From: Phycisphaerae bacterium
GTDB taxonomy: Bacteria; Planctomycetota; Phycisphaerae; UBA1845; Fen-1342
NCBI GenBank assembly: GCA_030428945.1
Contig: JAUIEC010000002.1
Location: 186,001-250,000 of the forward strand
Direction of reading: 5' to 3'
Length of the DNA stretch: 64,000 nucleotides
Under the pieces are notes generated by a model. It was given only the letters and a program-made list of their open reading frames with translations, ran no database searches and was not told the origin of the DNA. Below are positions 10,048-21,774 of the stretch, one piece after another (position 1 is the stretch's first letter; each line of letters begins with the position of its first letter). The translations under genes and the position numbers were made by a program.

Positions 10048-10137
10048 GGGAACAGGGAACAGGGAACAGGGAACAGGGAACAGGGAACAGGGAACAGGAA
10101 CAGGGAACCGGGAACAGGGGACGGGAAACAGGGAAAA
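10048..10137. repeat. Tandem heptamer array (GGGAACA)n
   Basis: Seven perfect GGGAACA units run from 10048 to 10096, followed by degenerate units (GGAACA, GGGAACC, GGGAACA, GGGGAC, GGGAAACA) to about 10137. It lies in the 282-bp gap between the katG terminator and the large lipoprotein gene. The plus strand has four or more GGG runs spaced by four bases, the pattern of a G-quadruplex. A shorter copy of the same heptamer occurs at 63456-63478. Confidence 0.95.
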
Positions 10138-10156
10138 GAAGCCAGGGAAAGAAGAA

Positions 10157-10186
10157 GCGGAACCGGAGATCGGGCTCCGGTTCCGC
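10157..10186 (-). terminator. Rho-independent-like terminator of the fur-katG unit
   Basis: GCGGAACCGGAG and CTCCGGTTCCGC form a perfect 12-bp stem with a 6-base loop. On the minus strand the stem is followed by TTCTTCTTT, the U-rich tail expected for a katG transcript. It lies about 80 bases beyond the katG stop. Confidence 0.7.
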
Positions 10187-10217
10187 CGCTCAATCACTCA
10201 TTCAGGGGGACAGCCGT

Positions 10218-10258
10218 GCCGGGACCTGCTCAGCGGGGGCCGTCGAGCAGGTCCCGGC
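10218..10258 (-). terminator. Strong hairpin just after katG
   Basis: GCCGGGACCTGCTC and GAGCAGGTCCCGGC form a perfect 14-bp stem with a 13-base loop, starting eight bases after the katG stop. There is no U tract, so it may protect the mRNA 3' end or act together with the second hairpin at 10157-10186. Confidence 0.5.
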
Positions 10259-10265
10259 CGCGGGG

Positions 10266-12656
<2,391 letters not shown>

Positions 12657-12686
12657 TCACCGCGCTGCGGCGTTCCATCGGTTTGC

Positions 12687-13115
12687 TCAGTCGTTCTCCG
12701 CCGCCCCCCGACAGGCGGGACAGGTGCCCCAGTAGATCACCTCCGCTTCGTCGACCACGAAGCCCGCGTTGTCCGACGCGGTCAGGCACGGGATCTCGCC
12801 CGTCGCGCAGTCAACGTCGACCGTCTTGCCGCACGTCCGACAGATCATGTGGTGATGGTTGTCGCCGACCCGGTCCTCGTACCGCGCCGGGGAACCGGCC
12901 GGCTGGATGCGGCGGATCAGGCCCTTCTGCGCCAGGATCGTCAGCGCGTCGTACACCGCCTGCCGCGAGATGGCACCGATCTCGGACCGCACCTCCTCGG
13001 CAACTTCGTCGGCCGTGCAGTGCGGGGAACCCGACACGGCCCGGAGCACGGCAAGCCGCTGGGCGGTGACCTGAACGCCGTGACTTCGCAGCAGTTCCGC
13101 AGGATCAATCGACAT
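12687..13115 (-). CDS. Fur-family metalloregulator (FurA/PerR-like) next to katG
   Basis: The protein has 142 residues from the ATG at 13113-13115, with MSIDPAELL as its N-terminus. Residues 10-80 form the winged helix ([26 protein letters not shown]). [10 protein letters not shown] (H87-H89, C92, C95) and CPAC (C132, C135) are the regulatory metal and structural zinc sites of the Fur family. The role is peroxide- or iron-sensing repression, most likely of itself and katG. A longer start at 13184 is possible but adds residues unlike the family and would leave the promoter-like sequence inside the gene. The family call is firm; PerR versus FurA cannot be settled by eye. Confidence 0.93.
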   Translation of the reverse strand: MSIDPAELLRSHGVQVTAQRLAVLRAVSGSPHCTADEVAEEVRSEIGAISRQAVYDALTILAQKGLIRRIQPAGSPARYEDRVGDNHHHMICRTCGKTVDVDCATGEIPCLTASDNAGFVVDEAEVIYWGTCPACRGAAEND

Positions 13116-13121
13116 GCCGCT

Positions 13122-13150
13122 ATTCTCCATCCAATTCTGGGCGCTGTCAA
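13122..13150 (-). promoter_or_regulatory. Sigma-70-type promoter of the Fur-family gene, apparently leaderless
   Basis: On the minus strand TTGACA (13145-13150), a 17-base spacer and GAGAAT (13122-13127) are followed by six bases and the ATG. The -35 box is a perfect match and the -10 box matches 4 of 6 positions. Transcription would begin at or next to the start codon. Confidence 0.5.
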
Positions 13151-13240
13151 GAAATGGCAGGTGCCCAATAGCAGGCGGTGCCAATCACGCGGAAAAGACT
13201 CTATGTCGCTTGAGTTGTGCGATTATCGGGCCTTGGCGCG

Positions 13241-16200
13241 TCAGGTGGTGGACGGGCCCGCCGCCCGGGTGGCGGCCGGCGCACGCTCCAGGTGGATCAG
13301 CATGTAGGCGGCCGGCACCAGCAGCAGCGTCACGAGCGTCGAGAACGCCAGTCCGCCGACCACCGCCCTGGCAAGGGGGGCTTGCGCGTCGGCCCCCTCA
13401 CCAATGCCCAGCGCCAGCGGCAGCAGACCGAGAATCGTCGTGGTGGTCGTCATCAGGATCGGACGCAGGCGGCGCCGACCGGCCTCGAGCGCGGCCGCCT
13501 GCACCGCCAGGCCGCCGCGGCGAAGTCGGCCGGCCTGATCGACCAGCAGGATCGCGTTGTTGACGACGATGCCCCCCAGCATGATGCAGCCGATGTACGA
13601 CTGAATGTTGAGGGTCGTATCGGTGATGAACAGCGTCAGCAGCACGCCTGCGCCGGCCACCGGAACGGCCAGCATGACCACCAGCGGATCCACCAGCGAT
13701 TCGTACTGACACGCCAGCACCATGTAGACCAGCGCCAGCGCCGTCACCAGTGTCAGCAGCAGTTCCTGAAACGCCTCCTGCTGCTCTTCGTAATTGCCGG
13801 CCACGCGCAGTTCGTAGCCGGCGGGCCGGGCGATCGTGGCCAGTTCCGCCTGCACATCGGCTGCGACGGAGCCGAGGTCACGGCCGGCGACGTTGGCGGT
13901 GACGGTCGCGATTCGCTGCTGGTCCTTGCGGTCGATCGAGAGTGGTCCGTCGCCCGAAGCGGTGGTGACGACGTTTCGCAGGGCGACCTGTTCGCCGGAC
14001 GGCGTCCGCAACGTGAAGTCGAGCACTTCGTCCAGCGACATCTGCTCGGCATCCTGCAACTGAACGAGGATGCGGTACGAGTTGCCCTGGCTGCGAAACT
14101 GCCCGGCTTCGGCTCCGGCCACCGCGGTTTCGAGCGCTTCGGCCACGTCGCGGACGCTGAGGCCCAGGTCGGCCGTCTTCTCGCGGTTGACGGTCAGTTC
14201 TTCCTGCGGGACGCCGGCGCGGCGTCCGATGTCGATGTCGGTGATGCCGGCGACATCCCGGATCCGGGCCGCGACCTGCCCGGCGAGTGCATCCAGCGTT
14301 TCCAGTTCGAAGCCGCGCAACTCGACGCGCAGTCCTTCGCTGCCGCCCAGCAGGCGGTCCAGCAGGAACTGGCCCTGCGGAGCCTGGACGCGGACTTCCA
14401 TGCCCGGGATGCGTCCGGTCAGTCGTTCCCGCAGCGCCGCGGCCACCTCGGTGTTGCTGCGTTCGCGGTGCAGCGCTCCGCCGAGCGAGATGCGGACATC
14501 GGCCTCGGCGTTCTCTTCGGCCTGCGCGACGACGGCGACCCGCTCGGGGACGATGTCCGCGACGATCCGCTCGATCCGCTGTGTCTGGCGGTCGACCAGC
14601 GCCAGCCTCGTGCCGGGTTCCATTTCGCCGCGAATCCGGACCTCGCCCTCGTCACTCGGCGGCAGGAACTCGGTACCGATCAGCGGAACAAGCAGCACGC
14701 TCGCGCCCAGCACGACGATCGCCAGCAGCAGCGTCACCAGCGGCGCCCCGAGCGCCTGGCCGAGCAGGCCGTGGTAGGTCCGGTTCAGCAGTCCGGCCTG
14801 CCCGGGGCCGCGCCGGTCGGGGGCCGAGGCGGGCCTCGTGCGGACCGGGCCCATCAGGCGGGCGGCGAGCATCGGCACGGCGCTCAGCGAGACGAGCAGC
14901 GAGCAGGTCAGCGAGAACACGATCACGAGAGCCATCTCTTTGAAGAGAATGCCCGAGACGCCGCGGACGAAGGCGAGCGGCAGGAAGATCACCAGCGTGG
15001 TCAGCGTGCTGGCGAGGATCGCGGAGGCCACCTCGCCCGCGCCGTGGACGGCCGCTTCGGTCGGGCCCTCGCCTTCTTCGTCGCGTCGCCGGTAGATGTT
15101 CTCGAGGACGACGATCGAGTTGTCGACCATCATGCCGACCCCGAGTGCCAGGCCGCCGAGGGTCATCAGGTTCAGCGTGAAGCCGCCGAAGAACAGCGCG
15201 GCGAAGGTCGCGACGATCGAGATCGGAATTGCCAGAGCGATCACGAGCGTGCTGCGCAGGTTCCGCAGGAACAGCAGCAGGACCAGCACCGCCAGGCCCC
15301 CGCCGTAGAACACCGAGCGGGTCACGTTCGCGATCGAACGCTCGATGAAGTTGCCCTGGTTGATCACCGGTACCACCCGGACGTGCGGGTACTCGGCATT
15401 GATCGCGTCCACCTCCGCCAGGATCCGGCGCGAGACCTCGACCGTGTTGGCCGTCGCCTCCTTGCGGACCGCGACGCGGATGCCGCGAACGCCGTTGATC
15501 CGCTCGATCTCGGTCAGTTTCTCGTAGGTGTCCAGGACACGGGCGATCTGGCCGATCGTCACAGCCGCGCCCGAGCGGACGGTGATCACCGTGCCGCGGA
15601 TCGCGTCGAGTCCGTCGAACTCGGCCGGGGCCCGCAGGGTCACCTCGTAGCGACCCTGTTCGATCCGTCCGGCCGGCAGGTCGAGGTTGGCGTTGCGGAC
15701 CGCGGTCAGCACTTCGTTGAGCGGGATGTTCAGGGCGTTCAGGCGGGCCCGGTCGATTTCGATGCGAACCTCGCGGCTGAAGCCGCCCCAGGCGTCGATC
15801 TGTGCGACCCCCGGCACGCGGCCGAGGCGATAGCGGATCTGGTCCTCGACCAGTTCAGTCAGCGCGACGGGCGGCATGTCGCTGGAGACGCCCAGCAGCA
15901 CGACCGGAAAGCTGTTGACGTCGAACTTGCGAATCTGCGGGCGATCGATTTCCTCGGGCAGTTCCTCGAGTTCGTCTTCGAGGGTCGAGCGGACGTCCAG
16001 GGCGGCGGCGTCGATGTCGGTGCCCCAGCCGAAACTGACGCGGACCGTGCTGTTGCCCTCTTCCGACGTGCTGATGATCTCTTCGACCCCCGGCACGGTC
16101 GCGACGATCTCTTCGATGATCTGCGTGACCTGCCGTTCCATCACCTCGGGACTTGCCCCGCGGTAGGCCGTTCGAATCGTCAGCGTGGGCGTTTCGACAT

Positions 16201-16315
16201 TCGGCAGCAGGTCGATCCGCAGGCGGGTGAGGGCGAACGCGCCGATCACGACGACGATCAGCGTGACCATCGTGGTGGTCACGGCGCGTTGTACGCAGAA
16301 ACGCGGCAGGTTCAT
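13241..16315 (-). CDS. RND efflux pump, inner-membrane transporter (AcrB/MexB-like)
   Basis: The 1,024 residues match the usual length of hydrophobe/amphiphile RND pumps. TM1 is near the N-terminus ([15 protein letters not shown]). A first large periplasmic porter domain follows, then a helix cluster with [16 protein letters not shown] near residue 395, where the Asp serves proton relay. A second porter domain and the last TM helices ([17 protein letters not shown] onward) complete the repeat. It is a proton-driven exporter of drugs, toxic lipids or metals; the substrate cannot be told from sequence. The start overlaps the adaptor gene stop (ATGA), so the two are translated together. No outer-membrane TolC-type gene is adjacent. 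Confidence 0.95.
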   Translation of the reverse strand: MNLPRFCVQRAVTTTMVTLIVVVIGAFALTRLRIDLLPNVETPTLTIRTAYRGASPEVMERQVTQIIEEIVATVPGVEEIISTSEEGNSTVRVSFGWGTDIDAAALDVRSTLEDELEELPEEIDRPQIRKFDVNSFPVVLLGVSSDMPPVALTELVEDQIRYRLGRVPGVAQIDAWGGFSREVRIEIDRARLNALNIPLNEVLTAVRNANLDLPAGRIEQGRYEVTLRAPAEFDGLDAIRGTVITVRSGAAVTIGQIARVLDTYEKLTEIERINGVRGIRVAVRKEATANTVEVSRRILAEVDAINAEYPHVRVVPVINQGNFIERSIANVTRSVFYGGGLAVLVLLLFLRNLRSTLVIALAIPISIVATFAALFFGGFTLNLMTLGGLALGVGMMVDNSIVVLENIYRRRDEEGEGPTEAAVHGAGEVASAILASTLTTLVIFLPLAFVRGVSGILFKEMALVIVFSLTCSLLVSLSAVPMLAARLMGPVRTRPASAPDRRGPGQAGLLNRTYHGLLGQALGAPLVTLLLAIVVLGASVLLVPLIGTEFLPPSDEGEVRIRGEMEPGTRLALVDRQTQRIERIVADIVPERVAVVAQAEENAEADVRISLGGALHRERSNTEVAAALRERLTGRIPGMEVRVQAPQGQFLLDRLLGGSEGLRVELRGFELETLDALAGQVAARIRDVAGITDIDIGRRAGVPQEELTVNREKTADLGLSVRDVAEALETAVAGAEAGQFRSQGNSYRILVQLQDAEQMSLDEVLDFTLRTPSGEQVALRNVVTTASGDGPLSIDRKDQQRIATVTANVAGRDLGSVAADVQAELATIARPAGYELRVAGNYEEQQEAFQELLLTLVTALALVYMVLACQYESLVDPLVVMLAVPVAGAGVLLTLFITDTTLNIQSYIGCIMLGGIVVNNAILLVDQAGRLRRGGLAVQAAALEAGRRRLRPILMTTTTTILGLLPLALGIGEGADAQAPLARAVVGGLAFSTLVTLLLVPAAYMLIHLERAPAATRAAGPSTT

Positions 16316-17493
16316 GGAGCGACTCGCTCTTCCGCGACCGTCACCGCGGCGCCGGGCTCGAGCAGGTGCTGGCCCATCACCACCACCCGCCCCGTCAGGG
16401 CCGGCGCGAGAATCTCGACCCGTGCGCCTTCCTGCACGCCGGGGCGCACTTCATGTTCGCTGACCGTCTCGCCGGCGGCATCCAGCGTGTAGACCACCTG
16501 CCGGTCCCCGCGCTGAATCACCGCGGCGGTCGGAACGATCACGGCCGCGTCGGTCTCGCGCAGCACCAGTCGCACGCGAATGAACATCCCCGGGCGCAGC
16601 AGTTGCTCGGGATTGTCCACCCGCAGTTCGACGCGGGCCTGCCGCGATTCCGTCCGAAAGACCGGCGCGATCCGCTCGATTCGGGCCGTGAAGGTCTCGC
16701 CCGGGCGGGCATCGGTCGTCAGCGTGGCGACCTGCCCGACGCTGAGTTGCTTGTAATCGGCCTCGGAAACCGACACGATCGCTTCGAGCGGATCAAGCCC
16801 GACCAGGTTCAGCAGCGGGGCATTCTCCTGCACGCTGTTGCCGGCGCTCTGGTAACGCTCCCCGACAATCGCCTCGTCCGGGCCACCCTCCCACAACCCG
16901 CGCACCGACGTATAACTCAGCTCAATCCGGGCCAGCTTGACGGTCGCCTCGGCCTGCCGAACCCGGGCTTCGGCCAGCGTGACCGCCGCTGTCTGCGACT
17001 GCAGACTGGCCGAAATCTCGTCGAGTTCCGTGTCCGAGACGATCCCGCGGGCACTGAGCGATTGCAGCCGCTCGTAATCACGCTCCACGCGGAACAGTTC
17101 CGCGCGGGCCTGGGCCACCTCGGCCTGACGCACGGCCTGTTCCGCCTCGGCCTGCGCCAGGGTCTGCACGAACTCGTCATCATCGATCGTCGCGACCACC
17201 TGCCCGCGCCGCACCGGGTCGCCCAGGTCGACGTCGATCCGCTCGATCCGACCACGGACCTTCGCGGCCACGTCGAACCGGACCGCGGCTTCCAGCGCCC
17301 CGCTGAAGACCCGCACCTCGCGCAGCCGGCCGCTCTCGATCGGGGCGACCTCGACCGCGACCGCCGGACGATTCGCCCTGCCCGGGCCGGTGGTCGCGCC
17401 CTGGGCCCGCAGGTCGCCCAGCCGCCAGGCGACCAGCCCGGCCGTGGCGGCCAGCAGAACAAGCACGATCGCCGATGCACCCAACCTGCTCAT
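16312..17493 (-). CDS. RND efflux periplasmic adaptor (membrane fusion protein)
   Basis: This 393-residue protein has an N-terminal anchor ([20 protein letters not shown]), lipoyl-like halves ([18 protein letters not shown] and a later partner), a central Ala/Glu/Arg-rich helical hairpin of about residues 90-170, and beta-barrel/membrane-proximal domains ([13 protein letters not shown]). This is the order of HlyD/AcrA-type adaptors, which link the inner-membrane pump to an outer-membrane channel. It precedes the RND transporter and overlaps it by four bases. There is no regulator gene next to it; the 128 bp upstream separate it from uup. Confidence 0.93.
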   Translation of the reverse strand: MSRLGASAIVLVLLAATAGLVAWRLGDLRAQGATTGPGRANRPAVAVEVAPIESGRLREVRVFSGALEAAVRFDVAAKVRGRIERIDVDLGDPVRRGQVVATIDDDEFVQTLAQAEAEQAVRQAEVAQARAELFRVERDYERLQSLSARGIVSDTELDEISASLQSQTAAVTLAEARVRQAEATVKLARIELSYTSVRGLWEGGPDEAIVGERYQSAGNSVQENAPLLNLVGLDPLEAIVSVSEADYKQLSVGQVATLTTDARPGETFTARIERIAPVFRTESRQARVELRVDNPEQLLRPGMFIRVRLVLRETDAAVIVPTAAVIQRGDRQVVYTLDAAGETVSEHEVRPGVQEGARVEILAPALTGRVVVMGQHLLEPGAAVTVAEERVAP

Positions 17494-17621
17494 GGACGTT
17501 CCAACACCTCAATCAGGACCGTTGCCGGCCGGGGAACACGCCGCGTTCACAACCGGCTGAGTATAGCCGCCCCGGGACGGACCTACGCGCGGCCCGGGCG
17601 CCGCCGGCGCGGAATGAACCG

Positions 17622-19442
17622 TTACCCATCAGAACCGGCTTTGGCCTCGAGTTCTTCCCAGCGCGCGTAAAGATCCTCGGTGTGCTTGCGGGCGGTCTCG
17701 AGCTCCCGCCAGCGCTTCTCCATCTCGACGTGATCCGCGGCCACTTCCTCGCTGTTCAGGGCGGCCCGCAGGCGGTCGACCTGCTCCTCGGCCTGCTGGA
17801 TGGTGTCTTCCATCGCCTTCAGTTCTTTCTTTTCTTTCGAGGTCAGGCCGGTCCGTTGGGGGCCGCGGCCGGTCGATTTCGGTCTGGTCGCGGGTTTCTC
17901 GCTCCCGCTCGCGGAGACCTCCCGGCGCTGCGCGCGGGCTGCCTGCCACTGTTCGCGATTGGCATAGCCGGCGGCATGCCCGTCGCCGTCGAGGCCGATC
18001 ACCTCGGTGCAGAGACGGTCAAGCATGAAGCGGTCGTGCGTGACCAGCACGATCGCGCCGGGGAAGCTGGCGAGGCTCTCTTCGAGCACATCGAGCGAGG
18101 CAATGTCCAGATCGTTGGTCGGTTCGTCGAGGATCAGGATCTCGGCCGGCTGGAGCATCAGGCGTGCGATCAGGATCCGGGCCTGCTCGCCCCCGGACAG
18201 TTCCCGGACCGGCACGTCGAGCTGCTGGTCGCGGAACAGGAACCGGCGGGCCCAGCCGCTGACGTGCATCGGTCGCCCGCGGAACTGGACCGTGTCGGTG
18301 CTGCCGGCCAGCGCCTGCCGCAACGGAACATCCTGCGGCAACTGGTCGCGCTTCTGGTCGAACAGCACGACCCGCAGGTCATCGGCCCGGCGAATGGTGC
18401 CATCATCGGGTTCGAGGTCGCCGGAAAGAAGCCGGATCAGCGTCGTCTTGCCGCTTCCGTTCGAACCGAGCAGACCCAGCCGCGTACCCGGCGACAGCAG
18501 CAGGGACACGTCGCGGAACAGCACGCGACCGCCGAGTGACTTCGACAGGCCGCTGGCTTCCAGCAGCTTGCGGGTCTGGCGGCCGGTGCCGTCGAACTCG
18601 ATCCCGGCCACGGCACCCTGCGCGTTGCGTTGCTTCAACTCACGCAGTTCATCCTGCAGGCGGTGGGCGTCGTCGATCCGCGACTTGGCCTTGGTTCGCC
18701 GCGCCTTGGCCTGCGACTTGAGGAAGGCCGACTCGCGCCGCACGATGTTCGCCAGCGTGTCCTGCTGCGCCCGCTGGGCCGCCAGCAGGTCGGCCCGCTT
18801 GTCCAGGAACGTGCTGTAGGAACCGTCCACGCTGAAGTACCCGTCGGGATAGGCCGCGTTCAGCTCGACCACGCGGGCCGTGACACGCTCCAGGAAGTAG
18901 CGGTCGTGACTGACCGCGACGAACGCGAAGGGCGCGCGGGCCAGGTATTCTTCCAGCCAGGCGATGCCCTCGAGGTCAAGGTGATTGGTGGGCTCGTCCA
19001 TCAGCAGCAGGTCGGGTTCGCGAATGATCTCGCGGGCCAGCGCCAGCCGTTTGCGCCATCCGCCGGACAGCGACGCAACCGGCGCCTGCGCGGCTTCGAA
19101 ACCGAACCGGCTCAGCGTGATGTTGACCCGCGTGGTCCGCTCGTGCTCCGGCACGCCCGGCTCGCCAACGGCCGCGAGCAGCACGTCGCCGGCCGTGGTT
19201 CCGTCCGGAAAGCTGTCTTCCTGGGGGACGTAACCGATCCGCGCGGCGCGGCGCGGCTGGACCGCGCCGCTGTCCGGTTGTTCAAGGCCGGCCAGGATCC
19301 GCAGCAGCGTGCTCTTGCCGGCACCGTTCGGGCCGATCAGGCCCGTCCGCTCGCCATCGGCGAACCCGATCGAAAGCCCGTCGAAGAGCTCGCGCAGACC
19401 GAAGGCCTTCGATATCTCCCGACAGGTCAGCAGGGTCGCCAT
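17622..19442 (-). CDS. uup: ABC-F family ATPase Uup
   Basis: The 606 residues hold two ABC cassettes and no membrane segments. Cassette 1 has GPNGAGKST (37-45), LSGGWRKRLALA and LLLMDEPTNHLD. Cassette 2 has GSNGSGKTT, LSGGEQARILIA and ILILDEPTNDLD. A charged linker with AKARRTKAKSR lies between them, and the C-terminal 80 residues form a Lys/Glu-rich coiled coil (KEKKELKAMEDTIQQAEE), the Uup hallmark. Uup is an ABC-F protein acting on ribosomes or branched DNA intermediates. The start ATG at 19440-19442 gives the usual N-terminus. It is transcribed away from the epimerase-galK unit. Confidence 0.93.
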   Translation of the reverse strand: MATLLTCREISKAFGLRELFDGLSIGFADGERTGLIGPNGAGKSTLLRILAGLEQPDSGAVQPRRAARIGYVPQEDSFPDGTTAGDVLLAAVGEPGVPEHERTTRVNITLSRFGFEAAQAPVASLSGGWRKRLALAREIIREPDLLLMDEPTNHLDLEGIAWLEEYLARAPFAFVAVSHDRYFLERVTARVVELNAAYPDGYFSVDGSYSTFLDKRADLLAAQRAQQDTLANIVRRESAFLKSQAKARRTKAKSRIDDAHRLQDELRELKQRNAQGAVAGIEFDGTGRQTRKLLEASGLSKSLGGRVLFRDVSLLLSPGTRLGLLGSNGSGKTTLIRLLSGDLEPDDGTIRRADDLRVVLFDQKRDQLPQDVPLRQALAGSTDTVQFRGRPMHVSGWARRFLFRDQQLDVPVRELSGGEQARILIARLMLQPAEILILDEPTNDLDIASLDVLEESLASFPGAIVLVTHDRFMLDRLCTEVIGLDGDGHAAGYANREQWQAARAQRREVSASGSEKPATRPKSTGRGPQRTGLTSKEKKELKAMEDTIQQAEEQVDRLRAALNSEEVAADHVEMEKRWRELETARKHTEDLYARWEELEAKAGSDG

Positions 19443-19586
19443 AGATCTCTCTTCCGGTGCGTGCTTGCGTCGTTCCCGCGGCGAGCCAGTCTAGACGTTC
19501 GCCCCGCAAAGCGGAATCGCCGACGAAGATCGCCTCTCGTGCCGCGCTTGCGTGCCGCTTGCCGCAGGGGGACACTGCGCTCCGCA

Positions 19587-20513
19587 ATGACCGAGACTTT
19601 CCGGGACCAGCGCGATGCCACGCCGCTTTACGGCCTGCAGTCCGAGCGGATTCGCCTGCTGGTCGCCCCGACCGTCGGCGCGCGACTCGTCAGCCTGCTC
19701 GATCGCCAGGCCGGTCGCGAGTGGCTCTGGTCCGCCGACCCGCCCCGACCGCTGCGACGCGTCCCCGACGACGCTCCCTTCGACGACAGCCCGCTGATCG
19801 GCATCGACGAGTGCCTGCCGACCGTGGCGCCCTGCCAGGTCGACGGCACGCCGCTGCCCGACCACGGCGAAGCCTGGAACCGGTCCTGGGAACTCGACCA
19901 CGATGCCTTTCGCCACCAGGCCCGGATCGTCACGACGATCGCGCTCCGCACGCGCCCGGTCACGCTGCGGCGTTCGATCACCGTTGACGGCGGCGGCCTT
20001 CGCTTTGACTACACGCTCCGCAGTCGCGCCACCGGCACCACAACCTGCCTGTGGGCCATGCATCCGCTCCTGGCGATGCGACCGGGGGATCGGATCTGGA
20101 TCGAAGGCGCCGCCCCCGAGGCCCGCGTCGATTCGGCCATCGGGCTCGCCGACCTCGTCGCGGATCAGCGGGTCGACTGGACCGAACCGGTGGCCGGTGC
20201 CGATGTGCGCGGCCTGCTCGCGGCCGGGCGCGACCAGGCCCTGAAGCTGTACCTGTCGGTCGGGGCCGGCGTGAGCTTCGGCTGTCGGAATCCCGACGGC
20301 ACGCAACTCCACGGCCGCAGCGGTCCGGTCGAGTGGCTTCCGTTTCTCGGTCTCTGGATCAGCAACGGGGGCTGGAACGGGCATCGGCATTTCGCGTTCG
20401 AACCCACCAACGCCTGCCACGACCGGCTCGACCACGCCGGCCGCGGCCGGGCGGTCACGCTGGACCCCGGCGAGGTTCGCACCTGGTTCGTCGAATGGAG
20501 GATCGGCCCGTGA
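19587..20513 (+). CDS. Aldose 1-epimerase-like (galactose mutarotase fold) protein
   Basis: The protein has 308 residues from the ATG at 19587. The beta-sandwich pattern of mutarotases is visible: an early VAPTVGARLVSLLDRQAGREWLW, then DECLPTVAPC, then LRRSITVDGGGLRFDYTLRS and WAMHPLL. His in HPLLAM and Glu in FAFEPTN could be the catalytic pair, but I cannot assign them with certainty. The gene overlaps the galactokinase start (GTGA), which argues for a role in galactose or related sugar entry into the Leloir pathway. The Shine-Dalgarno match is weak (GGGGGA, 14 bases upstream), so the start is less certain. The frame runs further upstream into uup antisense, which was discarded. Confidence 0.75.
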   Translation: MTETFRDQRDATPLYGLQSERIRLLVAPTVGARLVSLLDRQAGREWLWSADPPRPLRRVPDDAPFDDSPLIGIDECLPTVAPCQVDGTPLPDHGEAWNRSWELDHDAFRHQARIVTTIALRTRPVTLRRSITVDGGGLRFDYTLRSRATGTTTCLWAMHPLLAMRPGDRIWIEGAAPEARVDSAIGLADLVADQRVDWTEPVAGADVRGLLAAGRDQALKLYLSVGAGVSFGCRNPDGTQLHGRSGPVEWLPFLGLWISNGGWNGHRHFAFEPTNACHDRLDHAGRGRAVTLDPGEVRTWFVEWRIGP

Positions 20514-21676
20514 GTTCGTCTGGCCAGGCGCCCGAAGCCGGGTATCGTCAGACCTTTGGCGCCGATGCGACCGTCGTCGGCTACGCCCCCGGGCGCGTCA
20601 ACGTGATCGGCGAACACGTCGACTACAACCTCGGTCCGGTCCTGCCGTTTGCGATCGGACAGCGGATCACGGTTGCGGCCGGGCCGCAGTCGGGCGCGAA
20701 CATCACGGCCTGCTCGGCCCGGTGCGCGGGCAGTGTGACATTTCCGCTCGATGTCGATGCGCCGGCCCCGGAGCGAACCTGGGAGAACTACCTGCGGGGG
20801 GTCGTCGCCGGTCTGCGGAAGCGCGGCATCGAGGTGCCGGCCGCGCGGTTGTGGTTCGGCGGTGACCTGCCGTCCGGCGGAGGACTGAGCAGTTCCGCGG
20901 CGCTGTGCGTGGCGACCGCCAGGGCACTCCTGCGATTGGCGGATGCGGACCTGCCGAATACCGAAGTCGTGCTGCTGAGCCAGGCGGCCGAGCATGACTT
21001 TGCCGGCATGCCCTGCGGCGTGATGGACCAGTACGCCAGCGCCTGCGGCCGGGCGGGGCGTGCGATGCTGCTGGACTGTCAGGCCCTGACGCATCGCGAG
21101 GTTCCGCTGACGCTGCCGGGCTCGCGCTGGCTGGTGATCCCGAGCGGCGTGCACCACGCCCTGACCGACGGAGCCTACCGGCAGCGCGTGCACGAGTGCG
21201 GCCAGGCGGTGGCCGCCTGTCGCCGCGTGCAGGCGGAGATCGAAGCACTCCGCGATGTGACGCCCGCACTGCTGTCCGCGGCGGCGGGGGATCTGTCCGA
21301 GACGGTCGTTCGGCGGGCCCGGCATGTGATCAGCGAGATCGCACGGGTTGATCGGATGGTGGACTGCCTCGCGGCGGGCGACAGCCAGGCGGCCGGGGCG
21401 CTGCTCTGGGAGACGCAGGCGTCCCTCCGGGATGACTACGAGGTGTCGTGTCCGGAGGTGGACGACCTGATCGAGCTGCTGCGCGACACGCCGGGTGTTC
21501 ACGGCGCCCGGATGGTCGGCGGCGGATTCGGCGGCGTTCTGCTGGCGCTGGTTGCCGAGGATGCCGTCGCCGCGATCACGGCACGCGTGCGGTCCGGGAA
21601 CTACCGCCCGCGCGGTGTGACGGCCGAGCCCTTCGCGGTTTCCGCCGAAGACGGTGCCGCCGTCGTTGCGGTCTGA
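20510..21676 (+). CDS. galK: Galactokinase
   Basis: The protein has 388 residues. PGRVNVIGEHVDYN (27-40) is the galactokinase signature. LPSGGGLSSSAAL is the GHMP ATP-binding loop, and GARMVGGGFGGVLLALV is the C-terminal GHMP motif. It phosphorylates alpha-D-galactose at C1 with ATP in the cytoplasm. The start is a GTG at 20510 overlapping the upstream stop (GTGA), which places the signature at the usual distance from the N-terminus. galT and galE are not in the window. A related GHMP sugar kinase is the only real alternative. Confidence 0.93.
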   Translation: MSSSGQAPEAGYRQTFGADATVVGYAPGRVNVIGEHVDYNLGPVLPFAIGQRITVAAGPQSGANITACSARCAGSVTFPLDVDAPAPERTWENYLRGVVAGLRKRGIEVPAARLWFGGDLPSGGGLSSSAALCVATARALLRLADADLPNTEVVLLSQAAEHDFAGMPCGVMDQYASACGRAGRAMLLDCQALTHREVPLTLPGSRWLVIPSGVHHALTDGAYRQRVHECGQAVAACRRVQAEIEALRDVTPALLSAAAGDLSETVVRRARHVISEIARVDRMVDCLAAGDSQAAGALLWETQASLRDDYEVSCPEVDDLIELLRDTPGVHGARMVGGGFGGVLLALVAEDAVAAITARVRSGNYRPRGVTAEPFAVSAEDGAAVVAV

Positions 21677-21721
21677 CGCAACCCGGTGCGTTCAGCACCC
21701 AGACGCAACCAGCAATGGAAA

Positions 21722-21743
21722 CGGGCGGCCTTGCGACCGCCCG
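21722..21743 (-). terminator. Hairpin between convergent galK and RHS genes
   Basis: CGGGCGG and CCGCCCG form a 7-bp stem with an 8-base loop, 32 bases beyond the RHS stop. On the minus strand it is followed by TTTCC. A terminator for the RHS gene is plausible; the U tract is short. Confidence 0.4.
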
Positions 21744-21774
21744 CTCCGGGTGCATCGTCCTCGTTCGCGCCGGC

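Noticed and set aside
10048..10137. A CRISPR array or iteron origin
   Set aside because: Units are seven bases with no spacers, and no Cas or replication initiator gene is nearby.
9984..10193. N-terminal extension of the large lipoprotein through the heptamer array
   Set aside because: The extension reads FPVPCSLFPVPCSLFP from the repeat, and the strong AGGAG/ATG and lipobox start lies at 9983.
13217..16492. A 1,091-residue plus-strand open frame
   Set aside because: Antisense to the RND transporter, which is unmistakable on the minus strand. The plus frame is low-complexity His/Gln/Arg/Asp.
19443..19586. A riboswitch or operator between uup and the epimerase-galK unit
   Set aside because: I found no conserved core, clear palindrome or convincing promoter pair in the 144 bp.
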